Shown here one piece after another: positions 51,886 through 61,674 of a DNA stretch of 64,000 bases. The position numbers were made by a program, and so were the translations under genes. The DNA comes from Entamoeba histolytica HM-1:IMSS (Eukaryota > Evosea > Mastigamoebida > Endamoebidae): contig NW_001914862.1 of the NCBI RefSeq assembly GCF_000208925.1, positions 1 to 64,000 on the forward strand. Reading direction: 5' to 3'. The notes below the pieces were generated by a model. The model did no database searches, was not told the DNA's origin, and worked only from the letters and a program-made list of their open reading frames with translations. Each line of letters begins with the position of its first letter. Within the stretch, counting starts at the first letter, position 1.

Positions 51886-54828
51886 ATGGCAAACTCCTTG
51901 ATACTGAAAATTAAAAAGTTGATAGCAAAAGTAGTTATTGGTGCAATGTTAATGATTTTTAATACTGTACTTATAACAATTCACAAAATGTCAGTGAGTT
52001 TCCTTATTACTCAATTATTTATTAGACACGATGCATTTGTACCAAATGTAATTGTATTAACTTTTGCACCAATGATGTTACTATTTTATTGTTTTTATAA
52101 ATATTTGTTCTATGAAGAAACTCCAAAACAGTCGTTTATTTTTTATTTATTAGAAGGAATTATTGAAGGGGGGTCACAGGGGATTGCATTAATAATTTTA
52201 ATTTTCTTTTATGAAAATACACAACAATATATTACTATGTTATATATTGAGTTAGTATCATTTGTACCATTTATTTGTTGTTCAATGCCTAAGTTAAAAC
52301 GTTGTCAATTAAATGGAATTATATTATTAATATCATCAATATTTCCAATTGTAACTGCAGTTATAATTAGTATTCATTATAGGTTTTATTGGCAAATTAT
52401 TACAGTTGATCTTTTGTTTGTTGCTCCTTATTGGAGGTCATACTTAACAGGGTTGTCTAGGGGTTATATAAAACAAATAGAGAAACATCGTTATTTTACT
52501 TCATTTATTAGAGAATTAACAAAAATTATTGGTTTAATAATAGGTTGCTGTTTTGTGTATTACACTAATCAAATTAATCCAACTGAACGTTGGTTGATCA
52601 ATCAAATTTATCTGCTTCCATTGTGTTGCAGTTTATTAATTCCTTTTATACTTCAAATTACTATTTCTTGGGGAATGAAGGCTGCTCTTCCTATTACAAC
52701 AGCAACACTACCAATGGTAATATCAATTATTATAGCTCTCTTACTCTATCTTTCAACATGTCATTGGTATTGGATACCTGAAATTTTTGAGGGGATGTGT
52801 ATTTATTATGCAGGAGATACTGACTGGTGGTTTGTTGGATGTTTTATTGGAGTATTTGTTTCATGTTGCTTATTTTGTAAAAGACTTGTTGAACAAAAGA
52901 GGTATATAAATAAGACAAGAGATGTATGGAGTATTCCTGATGTTTGTTGTGTTTCATTTTCGAATTCATTATTATTGAATAGAAGAACTGATGACATTAT
53001 TCAAAACGAAATGAGGGGAAGTGATGAAAATACATTTAACACAAAAAGAATAGTTATATGCGCTACTATGTACCATGAAACAGAAGTTGAGATGACTCAA
53101 CTAATAGAGTCATTCAAACGACTGGATAACATACCTTCATCTAAAGATCATATTGTATTTTGTATTATATTTGATGATTCATGCACAGTTGATAGACTAA
53201 CATTATATTTCAATTTATTTGCTGAACAAATTATACGATTATTATATCAGGAAGGAGTAAAAATGGAATATAAAGTTCAATGGTTTGGTGCAATTGCTTT
53301 AGGAGTTTTTAAGAATGGAACATCATTAACAATATTATTTAAAGACTCTCATTTAATAAAGAAAAATAAACGATATAGTCAGTTGATGTTATTTAATTAC
53401 GCAATCAAAACTTATGGAAAAGAAAATACATTTATTCTATTTACTGATGGAGATACGTACTTTTCTCCTTCTTCAGTAAGGAAATTATGTCTTGAAATAT
53501 CATCTAACCCAAGATGTGGTGCAATTTCTGGGAGAATATATCCAGATGGAAAGGGAGTTTGGGCATCCTTTCAAAAGTTTGAATACGCGACAAGTCATTG
53601 GTTACAGAAACCAGCAGAGGAATTACTGGGGTCTGTTTTATGTTGTCCTGGTTGTTTTACTTTACTTCGTCTTGAAGCGATTTATGAAGACAATTTAAGA
53701 AATAAAAGAATATTTGACAAATATTCAGAACCACCTCAAAGTGGTCTAGGTATTTTAACTCATAACTTTGGTGAAGATAGGTGGTTATCATATCTTCTTA
53801 TTGAAAGAGGATGGGAATTAAAGTATTGTTCTATCACAAAATCTAAATCTTATTGTCCTACTACAACACAAGAATTCTTTAATCAAAGAAGAAGGTGGTT
53901 GACTTCCACTTGGGCTAATCTTATTATGATTATCAAAAATTGGATCAGAATTAAACGAAATAATAAAAAAATTTCAACTGGATTTATGATATATACCCTT
54001 CTCAATTTTATTTCATCTTTTACTACTCCACCTACTACTTTATTGTTGATTTATGGGTTTTTAGTCAATTTAGAGGTTCCATATACTCATATTATTGCTT
54101 TAGCACTTTCTGTCTTTCCTATATTAATATTTTTAATTATTGAAGTTGTTGTTCATTATTTACCTGCACCATCCTTCGAAATATGGTGTATTAATATTAT
54201 TAGTGGTATTTATGGAATAGAGATGTTGTTAGTTATTGTTAATTTAATTTATTCTTTGATAACTATTCAACAAATATCAATAAATTTGATCTTCTGTGGA
54301 GCTTTGGTTATTGTTTATGTAATTACAATTGTTCTTCATTGTGAATTTAATCGAATTGTTGGAGGAATAATAACAATTTTCCTTATACCAACAACAAACA
54401 TCTTATTAATAATATACTCTTTTATGCATATGTCTGATGTATCATGGGGAACAAGAGAACACCATCATGAAGACACTTTACAAAAAATTGTTTATGCACA
54501 AAACTCAGACATTAATTATATTGATCAAATACCAATATTTACACCAGAGTCTTCTACTGAAAAACACAATAAAAAGATGAGAAGCAACTTGAAGAAAACT
54601 CAATTTATTACTATCCTTCTTTTTTTCTTCACAAGTTTGTGTTGGATTATTCTTTCTCTTTTGTTAATGTTTTTAGACTATCAATACCATTTAAAGATTA
54701 TTGGAATTTCATTTTCTTTTATGATTGTACCAACATGTTTGACTATTCTTTTAGTTGGAGTACAGTTTATTTGTATGCTATTTCATAGAATAGATTCGTT
54801 GGCATTCATCCTTTCTCATTCAGAGTAA
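51886..54828 (+). CDS. Chitin synthase (family 2 glycosyltransferase)
   Basis: A 980-residue intronless membrane enzyme. About 9 to 11 transmembrane spans cover 15-345. The catalytic domain (about 385-700) has ATMYHETEVEM, the DGDTYFSP substrate-binding motif (D521-x-D523), GEDRW (630-633, catalytic base D631) and QRRRW (667-671). A further cluster of spans follows, with the SWGTRE element at 853-858 that is typical of chitin synthases, then two more spans. The enzyme polymerises UDP-GlcNAc to beta-1,4 chitin and extrudes it across the plasma membrane; in Entamoeba this builds the cyst wall. All key motifs are intact. Lies about 42 kb from the Jacob-type lectin in this window. Entamoeba species carry two such genes; which one this is I do not state. 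Confidence 0.95.
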   Translation: MANSLILKIKKLIAKVVIGAMLMIFNTVLITIHKMSVSFLITQLFIRHDAFVPNVIVLTFAPMMLLFYCFYKYLFYEETPKQSFIFYLLEGIIEGGSQGIALIILIFFYENTQQYITMLYIELVSFVPFICCSMPKLKRCQLNGIILLISSIFPIVTAVIISIHYRFYWQIITVDLLFVAPYWRSYLTGLSRGYIKQIEKHRYFTSFIRELTKIIGLIIGCCFVYYTNQINPTERWLINQIYLLPLCCSLLIPFILQITISWGMKAALPITTATLPMVISIIIALLLYLSTCHWYWIPEIFEGMCIYYAGDTDWWFVGCFIGVFVSCCLFCKRLVEQKRYINKTRDVWSIPDVCCVSFSNSLLLNRRTDDIIQNEMRGSDENTFNTKRIVICATMYHETEVEMTQLIESFKRLDNIPSSKDHIVFCIIFDDSCTVDRLTLYFNLFAEQIIRLLYQEGVKMEYKVQWFGAIALGVFKNGTSLTILFKDSHLIKKNKRYSQLMLFNYAIKTYGKENTFILFTDGDTYFSPSSVRKLCLEISSNPRCGAISGRIYPDGKGVWASFQKFEYATSHWLQKPAEELLGSVLCCPGCFTLLRLEAIYEDNLRNKRIFDKYSEPPQSGLGILTHNFGEDRWLSYLLIERGWELKYCSITKSKSYCPTTTQEFFNQRRRWLTSTWANLIMIIKNWIRIKRNNKKISTGFMIYTLLNFISSFTTPPTTLLLIYGFLVNLEVPYTHIIALALSVFPILIFLIIEVVVHYLPAPSFEIWCINIISGIYGIEMLLVIVNLIYSLITIQQISINLIFCGALVIVYVITIVLHCEFNRIVGGIITIFLIPTTNILLIIYSFMHMSDVSWGTREHHHEDTLQKIVYAQNSDINYIDQIPIFTPESSTEKHNKKMRSNLKKTQFITILLFFFTSLCWIILSLLLMFLDYQYHLKIIGISFSFMIVPTCLTILLVGVQFICMLFHRIDSLAFILSHSE

Positions 54829-54920
54829 TTAACTTTTTATAAAATGATTTTATTAATTTATTTTTATTATACTTTTAATAAATTGATAAAGAGATTAGAT
54901 TATTGATTATTTAGGTATTA

Positions 54921-55841
54921 ATGAATTGTTACCACTATGACCATGATTCATCAGACGACTGTTCTTCTTGCGACGATGAATGTGAATGTTGTGGAAGTCA
55001 TGGACATCGTAATGATGTCCCTGAACAGAAAAGAGTGCCTAATTTATTCTATATTAAAAGAGGAAATGGAATAGAGAAAGGTAATGATGGAAGTAAGGTA
55101 ATAATTAATTATACAATGAAATTTTCTGGGAATGTTATTGAAGAAAGAAATGGTTATGAGATGATTATTGGAGGAGATTATAACAGTATTATTTGTGAAG
55201 GAATTGAGTTGATGGCTGAACATATGCATGAGGGAGATATTTGTTCAATGGACTTACTCCCAGAACTAGCATTTGGTGATAAAGGAGATGAAAAACGCCA
55301 CATTCCTCCTAATGCTCTTATTCAAATGAAAATTGAATTAGTTCATTTGGACAAATTCCCAACACCATTTACTATGGATGGTGAACAACTTTATCCATAT
55401 GCCTTAAAGAAAAAAGAAGAAGGAAATGTTTTTATGAAAGAATGTCATTATCAAAGATCTATAAGAGCTTACCAATGTGCCTTAGAGTTTCTTGAAGAAG
55501 ATTATCGTATTCCTGCTGAAATTAGACAACAAGCTTTTGAACTAAGGCATGTTCTTCATAACAATTTATGTGCAGTTTATATTCATGAGAAGAAGTTTAA
55601 ATATGTTGTTGTTCATGCAAGTATTGTTATTAAAGAAGATAGTTGTAATTGGAAAGCTTTAATGAGAAGAGGAACAGCTTATTTGAATATGGATAAATTA
55701 GATAAAGCAAGAAAGGATTTAGAAACTGCCCAAGACTTTGAACCTGATTCAAAAGATATTGCTCTTCAATTAAAAATCTGTAGACAACGCCAAGCAGCAA
55801 ATTTAAAACGAGAAAAAGGAGTTTATTCAAAAATGTTTTAA
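54921..55841 (+). CDS. FKBP-type peptidyl-prolyl isomerase with C-terminal TPR domain
   Basis: A 306-residue protein. A short Cys/Asp/His-rich N-terminus (CSSCDDECECCGSHGH) is followed by one FKBP domain (about 43-150) with VIINYTMKFSGNVIEE, CEGIELMAEHMHEGD and HIPPNALIQMKIELVHL. A three-repeat TPR block (about 158-285) follows: KKEEGNVFMKECHYQRSIRAY, LHNNLCAVYIHEKKF, ALMRRGTAYLNMDKL. Architecture matches the Hsp90-binding immunophilins (FKBP52/FKBP8-like). FKBP residues that bind FK506 are partly changed, so isomerase activity is uncertain; the TPR part should bind Hsp90/Hsp70 tails. Start fixed at the first ATG after a short leader. Confidence 0.92.
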   Translation: MNCYHYDHDSSDDCSSCDDECECCGSHGHRNDVPEQKRVPNLFYIKRGNGIEKGNDGSKVIINYTMKFSGNVIEERNGYEMIIGGDYNSIICEGIELMAEHMHEGDICSMDLLPELAFGDKGDEKRHIPPNALIQMKIELVHLDKFPTPFTMDGEQLYPYALKKKEEGNVFMKECHYQRSIRAYQCALEFLEEDYRIPAEIRQQAFELRHVLHNNLCAVYIHEKKFKYVVVHASIVIKEDSCNWKALMRRGTAYLNMDKLDKARKDLETAQDFEPDSKDIALQLKICRQRQAANLKREKGVYSKMF

Positions 55842-55928
55842 AGAATAATATTATTGTAGTTTATTTTTCTTATGAATATAGTTTCAATAAAATAAAAGAA
55901 CTTGGGTTTTGGGTTATGGTATCTCCAA

Positions 55929-56819
55929 ATGAAAAAGGGATTATTGGTTAATAACCGATATGAAATTACTAATGAAAGAGTTGGAGATGGTCAGCACAGT
56001 GAAAATTATATTTCTATTGATTTGTTTGAAGGGAATGATGTTATACTCAAAAAGATTCAATCTGAAGAAGAGTGGTACAATTGGAATAATATTTGGAGAA
56101 TAATGAAACAAAAACCAAATAACAAAATTCTTCAATTGTTTGACTGCTTCCAATGGAATCATTGTTTTTTTGTAGTATCAGAAAAACTTTGTTATACTCT
56201 CAGAGAATTATTAGATTCTGATAGTGGTTATGTACAACACACAATCCCATCACTAATTCATTGCTTTCAATATACGTTAAGATATTTGGAAGAATTAAAA
56301 ATTATTCACTGTGATATAAAACCAAGTAATATTATGATAAATAACAATGGTGTGTATAAATTAATTGATTATGGGAATGCTCTTATTGATTATCATTCTT
56401 CTGGGAAAGAATATGTGCAATCAAGATGGTATCGAGCACCTGAAGTTATTTTAGGATGTCAATGGACAAATAAAATTGATATTTGGAGTGTTGGGTGTGT
56501 ATTATTTGAATGTATTATTGGAGATGTATTATTTCCAGCAGATAATGATGTTGACCAACTAATGATGATGAGAGAAACCATTGGATTATTTCCACCATCT
56601 CTCCTATGTCAAGCAACTCAAAATGTTAATAATGTTTTTACTCCAGACGGTCATTTAATAGAAAAATATGAATCATTAATAGAAGAACGAAACATCAAAG
56701 AATTATTAGGAAGTTGTGAATATAATGAAGTGCTTTGTTTGGTTTTAGAATTAGAACCTGAAAATAGAATGACACCACTTGAATTTTCTTCAATAACAAT
56801 AAAGTATATTGATCAATGA
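55929..56819 (+). CDS. DYRK/CLK-like protein kinase with altered glycine loop
   Basis: The ATG at 55929 (MKKGLLVNNRYEI) is used; the earlier open frame starts TTG. About 296 residues. The CMGC signature is clear: IIHCDIKPSNI (HCD as in DYRK), metal motif DYG instead of DFG, and the YVQSRWYRAPEVIL activation loop, as in DYRK/HIPK. The glycine loop is replaced by VGDGQHSENYIS, with only one Gly-x-Gly. K-strand is VILKKI. The fold should be complete (GxxDIWSVGCVLFE present). Activity may be low but HCD Asp and DYG Asp are intact. Family role: growth and differentiation signalling. Confidence 0.88.
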   Translation: MKKGLLVNNRYEITNERVGDGQHSENYISIDLFEGNDVILKKIQSEEEWYNWNNIWRIMKQKPNNKILQLFDCFQWNHCFFVVSEKLCYTLRELLDSDSGYVQHTIPSLIHCFQYTLRYLEELKIIHCDIKPSNIMINNNGVYKLIDYGNALIDYHSSGKEYVQSRWYRAPEVILGCQWTNKIDIWSVGCVLFECIIGDVLFPADNDVDQLMMMRETIGLFPPSLLCQATQNVNNVFTPDGHLIEKYESLIEERNIKELLGSCEYNEVLCLVLELEPENRMTPLEFSSITIKYIDQ

Positions 56820-56882
56820 TTTGTGTTATTTAATTTTTAGGATAAAAAATAGTAAAAAAATAACTAAAATTTTTTAATAAAA

Positions 56883-57857
56883 ATGAATAGTTGGGAAGAT
56901 AGTGAATTGGAATATTCAAGAAACTTGATTAATAAACTTCATGTCCTTCTTAGCCGATTAGGAGATCTTCCACAGAAGTTTATTGATAATGTTAGAACAG
57001 TTCAAGATGATTTTCTTCAAGAATTTTCATCAACAACCCAAGTTGTTGTAAATCTTTGTGCTAAAATTTTAATGACTGATGTAAGAAAATCACCAACAAG
57101 AGACCCTCCATTAATATTAAAAGAAAAAGGTTCAGAAACTTATTCATCTGATTCAGAAACTATACGAAAGAACAAAAGAAAAGAAAAAATTGCTGTTGAA
57201 AATGAACATGATGAAAAAGTAAACAAATATCAAAGAGAAATTAATGAATTAAAAAGTGCTCAAGAAAGTATGTGGATTGCTTTACAACTCACTAATAATA
57301 AATATACAGAATTACTTCATTCATTTGATAAAACTCAAATTCTTTTATCACAAAAAAATCAAATGTTGAATATGTGTAATTCTTTACTCAAAGACAATCA
57401 AATTTATCAAACTTATCTTACTTCATTTGATAATAAACAAAATCTTATTGTTAATGAAAATACTCCTTTTTGTGGATTACTTACTTCAAATGAAATTATT
57501 CAAATAAAAGAATGGACTCAATGTAAATCATTCAACCTTCTTTATCATGACGTTACTCTCCCCAAAGAACCACTTTATTCTCAAAATGGGGTTATATCAT
57601 TCATGAGAAATCAACATCAATCAGTATTTGGGTTCTTTACTAAAGCCTCAATTCAGCCAACTACTCATTGGCAATTACAAAAAGATTGTGAGTTTTGCTT
57701 TTCTTTACGTTCTTTATTCTCAAAAGAACCATTAATGTTATTATGTAAAAAAGATGGTAAAGTTAAACAGGTTTCTTCTTCAGAATATGTTCCTCCGACA
57801 TTGATAGAAATGACTAGTTCATGTGCAAAAGAATTTATTTATCTTTCATTGAATTAA
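56883..57857 (+). CDS. TLDc-like domain protein with helical N-terminus
   Basis: A 324-residue protein. Residues 1-70 are helical, 75-105 Lys/Ser-rich, 115-165 coiled coil, and the C-terminal 140 residues look like a divergent TLDc domain: LTSNEIIQIKEWTQCKSFNLLYHD, the SVFGFFTKASI strand and DCEFCFSLRSLF. Proteins with a short coiled coil plus TLDc-like domain are numerous in Entamoeba (from family memory); in other eukaryotes the domain protects from oxidative stress and binds V-ATPase. The assignment is by resemblance, not by a full motif. Confidence 0.6.
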   Translation: MNSWEDSELEYSRNLINKLHVLLSRLGDLPQKFIDNVRTVQDDFLQEFSSTTQVVVNLCAKILMTDVRKSPTRDPPLILKEKGSETYSSDSETIRKNKRKEKIAVENEHDEKVNKYQREINELKSAQESMWIALQLTNNKYTELLHSFDKTQILLSQKNQMLNMCNSLLKDNQIYQTYLTSFDNKQNLIVNENTPFCGLLTSNEIIQIKEWTQCKSFNLLYHDVTLPKEPLYSQNGVISFMRNQHQSVFGFFTKASIQPTTHWQLQKDCEFCFSLRSLFSKEPLMLLCKKDGKVKQVSSSEYVPPTLIEMTSSCAKEFIYLSLN

Positions 57858-57952
57858 ACTTTTTTTATTTCTTTTAATTCAGGTTTTTCAATTTATTAAT
57901 TGCAATAAAAATTTTGTTATTTCTTTGGAGCTTCATCTTAAAAATCATTAGT

Positions 57953-58351
57953 ATGTCATCAGCTGAAGAAAGTATCACACAAACTGCCATTGCTGCTCAT
58001 GAATTTGTTCAATTATATTATGCATTATTCCAATCAAGAGTTGACGAATTATTAAAAATGTATCATCAACAAGCTGTTAGTAACTGGAATGGTAATTTTT
58101 TTAGTGGAATTGCACAAATTAGAAATCATTTAATTTCATTAACTCCAGGAAAATATGACATTGAAACATATGACTCACAACCCATTGGTGATCTTGCACA
58201 AGGAGGAAGTCTTCTTTTCATTGTTACTGGTCGTGTTAAATATAATAACAACGAAAATAATTCCAGAGAATTTTATCATCAATTTATTCTCTCAAGATCG
58301 TCAGAGAATGTTTGGTTTATTGTTTCAGAAAACTTCAGATTACTAAGATAA
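57953..58351 (+). CDS. NTF2-fold protein, NXT1/p15-like mRNA export factor
   Basis: The ATG at 57953 (MSSAEESITQ) is chosen, since the frame upstream is a short hydrophobic string; 132 residues. It has the NTF2 fold with HEFVQLYYALF, WNGNFFSGIAQIRNHL, YDSQPIGD, FIVTGRVKYN, QFILSRSSENVWFIVSENFRLL. The WNGN-x-x-SG block and the length match NXT1 (p15), the partner of the mRNA export receptor NXF1, more than NTF2. NTF2 itself is the main alternative. Confidence 0.8.
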   Translation: MSSAEESITQTAIAAHEFVQLYYALFQSRVDELLKMYHQQAVSNWNGNFFSGIAQIRNHLISLTPGKYDIETYDSQPIGDLAQGGSLLFIVTGRVKYNNNENNSREFYHQFILSRSSENVWFIVSENFRLLR

Positions 58352-58500
58352 CAAAATAAGTCATGAGACTAATCGAAATAAGGTATTATTAAAAGGAGTT
58401 TTTAAAATGATTGGTTTAGGTTTTATATGTATTGTTTCTTGTCTTTTTTATTAAAAAATGAAAAATCTAAAAAAATCTGATCTTCAATCACTTTATCTTA

Positions 58501-61465
58501 ATGAGTAGAACTGAAACCCCGAGTCTTGAAGATTCTATTGATATAATTAAACTGTTGCGTAATAAAAAAATAAAAGAACTAAACAAAGGAATTCAATTTA
58601 AAGAATTAGATAATGATAAGAAGATTGAACACATTAAAGAATTAATTCTTATAGCAACAGAAGATCCATCTATAGAAAAAAGAAAAAATAATAAAAAAGG
58701 AGCACGAAGAAGTATTCAAGATGAGGAAGATACAGATATAGAGTCAGTGGTTCAATCAATTTCAACAGCAATGTATTTTGAAAATAGTCCACCTTGTTTG
58801 TTAATTTTGTGTTAATTATATTTGAGTTTTTTAAATTGAAAAAGAACAAGTATAAGTATTATTTAATATCTAACAAATAATTAATCTATAAGATATTAAA
58901 AATGGACAGTTGAAACCATTTCAAATTGATGCCTTAAATTGGTTAATCAGAAGACATCATCTTGGGGTAAATTCAATTCTTGCTGATGAGATGGGGTTAG
59001 GAAAGACATTAGAAAGTATTAGTTTATTAGGATATTTATATCATGTACAAGACTGTCATGGACCACATATTGTTATATCTCCAAAATCTACAATTGACAA
59101 TTGGAAAAATGAAATTAATAAATGGTTGCCATCAATAAAAGTTGCTCTAATGGGAGGTACAAGAGAATCAAGAGAGGATTGTAGAAAAGAGAATTTTGAT
59201 AAAGATAAACTAAAGGCTGATGTGATTATTTGTAGTTATCAAGTTATTTCAAAAGAGAAATCACTATTAAAGAAACAAAAATTTGTATATTTAATATTAG
59301 ATGAAGCTCATAGTGCAAAAAATGAAAATACACGTTTCTATAATGACTTAAGTGAAATTAATGCATCACATAAACTATTTCTTACAGGAACACCATTACA
59401 GAATACATTACATGAATTATGGTCATTATTACAATTTTTATTACCTGAAATATTTAATACAAAAGAATTAGATGAAATATTTGAATCAATTGAGTCAGAT
59501 AAATTTCAAGGATATATTGATTCTATTAGAGATTTTATTAAACCATTTATGTTGAGAAGGTTAAAAACAGATGTTCAAAAAGAATTACCACCAAAAATGG
59601 AAATTAAAATCTTTGTACAACTTACACCATTTCAAAAAATTTGGTACAGAAAAGTATTAATGGGTGATGTAACTGTTATTATTGGAGACAAAATTGTTAA
59701 ATCAAAATTGAATAACACTATGACTCAACTAAGAAAAGTTTGTGACCATCCATATCTTATGCCTGGAGCAGAGCCAGAGCCATATGTCAATGGAGAACAC
59801 TTATGTCTATCTTCTGCTAAGATGATTGTAATGGAAAAGTTAGTTGAAAAACATTTAAAAAATAATGGAAAAATATTAATATTTTCACAAATGACAAGGA
59901 TGTTAGATATTATTGATGATTATCTTGTGTTTAAAGATATTGAGCATTATAGAATTGATGGACAAACACAACAAGAAGATCGTGTTGAACAAATTAAAGA
60001 TTTTAATGACCCAAATGGTAAGGTTAGTATTTTTCTGTTATCAACACGAAGTGGTGGGTTAGGTATTAATTTACAAAGTGCTGATACCGTTATATTATAT
60101 GACTCTGATTGGAATCCACAATCTGATATTCAGGCAATGGACAGAGCTCATAGAATTGGTCAAACTAAACCAGTTACTGTTTATCGTTTAATTTGTGAAG
60201 GAACTGCTGAACAACGATTGATTAGAGTTGCAGAAAGAAAATTAATGTTAAATAGACTTGTAATGCAAAGTGGAAAAACAGCAACAGAACCAGCAATTGG
60301 GAAAGAAGAATTGTTACAAATTATGCAACAAGAATTAACTGGGTGTTTAAAAGAAGAAAGTGATGATAAGAAAGTAAAAGAAAAAAATAAAGATTTAAAG
60401 GATATTGATATTGAATCAATTATTCAAAGTGGAAAAGAAAAGACACAAGAACTAAAGAATGAAATTGAAAAAGAAACAGAGACAGCAAAAAAAGGAATGA
60501 TGAATTTAACTAATTTTGCATTTGGAGTTGAAAAAGTTGATATAAGAGAATTTGAAGGAAAAGTGTTTGGGCAAAATGATAATTTAGAAGATTTAGAACG
60601 TTATAAAGAAAATATGAAATTGGTTCGTACTGAAACATTAAAACAACCTCCTGCTATTAAATTTAGAGATTTACAATTTCCAAGTAAAGAATTACTTCAA
60701 CTTTTAGATAAAGAAAATGAAGAATACAAACGACTAAATGCAACGTTCAAAGAAGATCTTACATTTGCTATATTAAAAGGAGATTCATTAGATCCAATAT
60801 TACATCCAAAATACCTTAGTGATGAAGATAATCAAAGAAAAGAAAAGTTATTAAAAGAAACCTTTTATGATTGGGATGATAATGACTTTAGAAAATGGAA
60901 AACAGCCATGAAGAAATATGGTTATGAAAAACTAGATGAAATTAGTACATATATGGGAAAAGATAAACAAGAAGTTCAAAGATACAATAATGTTTTTATT
61001 CAAAGATATAATGAAGTCAATGAAGGAGAAAAACTATACAATTCATTATTTAAAAGTGAACAAAAAAGAAAATTAAGAGAAAAAGAACAAGAAGACTTAG
61101 CACAAGCTATCAAAGCTAAGCCTGATGATATGACAGTACTAACTCCATACGTTTATTTTGGAAATTCTCAAACTGATCCATTAGTAGATTCAATGATGTT
61201 AAGAAAATATGCAGAATATGGAGAAGACTGGGAAAGGATCTTAAAAGAAATCAAAGAACATCCATTATTTGTGTTTAATATCTATATTAACTCATATACT
61301 CCACAAACTGTTAAAGAGAAAATCAGATTTCTAATACATAATGTAGAAAAGACTAAAGAAAAAATGACAAAAGAAAATGATGGAAATATTGTATTAGATA
61401 AAATAGAGATTAATGATAATTTTGAGAATAAAAAAATGAGAAAAGAAGATGATAATAATGATTGA
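58501..61465 (+). CDS. ISWI-family chromatin remodelling ATPase, two exons
   Basis: Exons 58501-58795 and 58893-61465 join across a 97-base GTTTGT...AAG intron (phase 1), rebuilding SPP-Y-IKNGQLKPFQIDALNW at the start of the ATPase. 955 residues. SNF2 helicase: ILADEMGLGKTLE (Walker A Lys136), ILDEAH near 235, LFLTGTPLQNTLHELWSLL, LILIFSQM, then DSDWNPQSDIQAMDRAHRIGQ. After about 560 it has HAND-like (NFAFGVEKVDIREFEG, LQFPSKELLQLLDKE), SANT (FYDWDDNDFRKWKTAMKKYG) and SLIDE regions (KMTPDTVKEKIRFL-like end). No chromo- or bromodomain, so ISWI, not CHD or SWI/SNF. It spaces nucleosomes in the nucleus. The unusual AAG acceptor is noted. Confidence 0.93.
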
Positions 61466-61674
61466 TAAATTAACTAAATTTATTTAAAAATCTTATGAAT
61501 TTATATTTATTCCTAGAAACTGGATAATCAAGAAATATCTAGATTCCGGAATTAATTCTGTTTAAAAAACTTGAAACAAGATACAAAAGAGACAAAAAAA
61601 GTAGATTTCTTTACTTATCTTGTCATGTCTTGACTTACTAAAATCTCAAAAATCTTATTAAAACTATTTATAAT

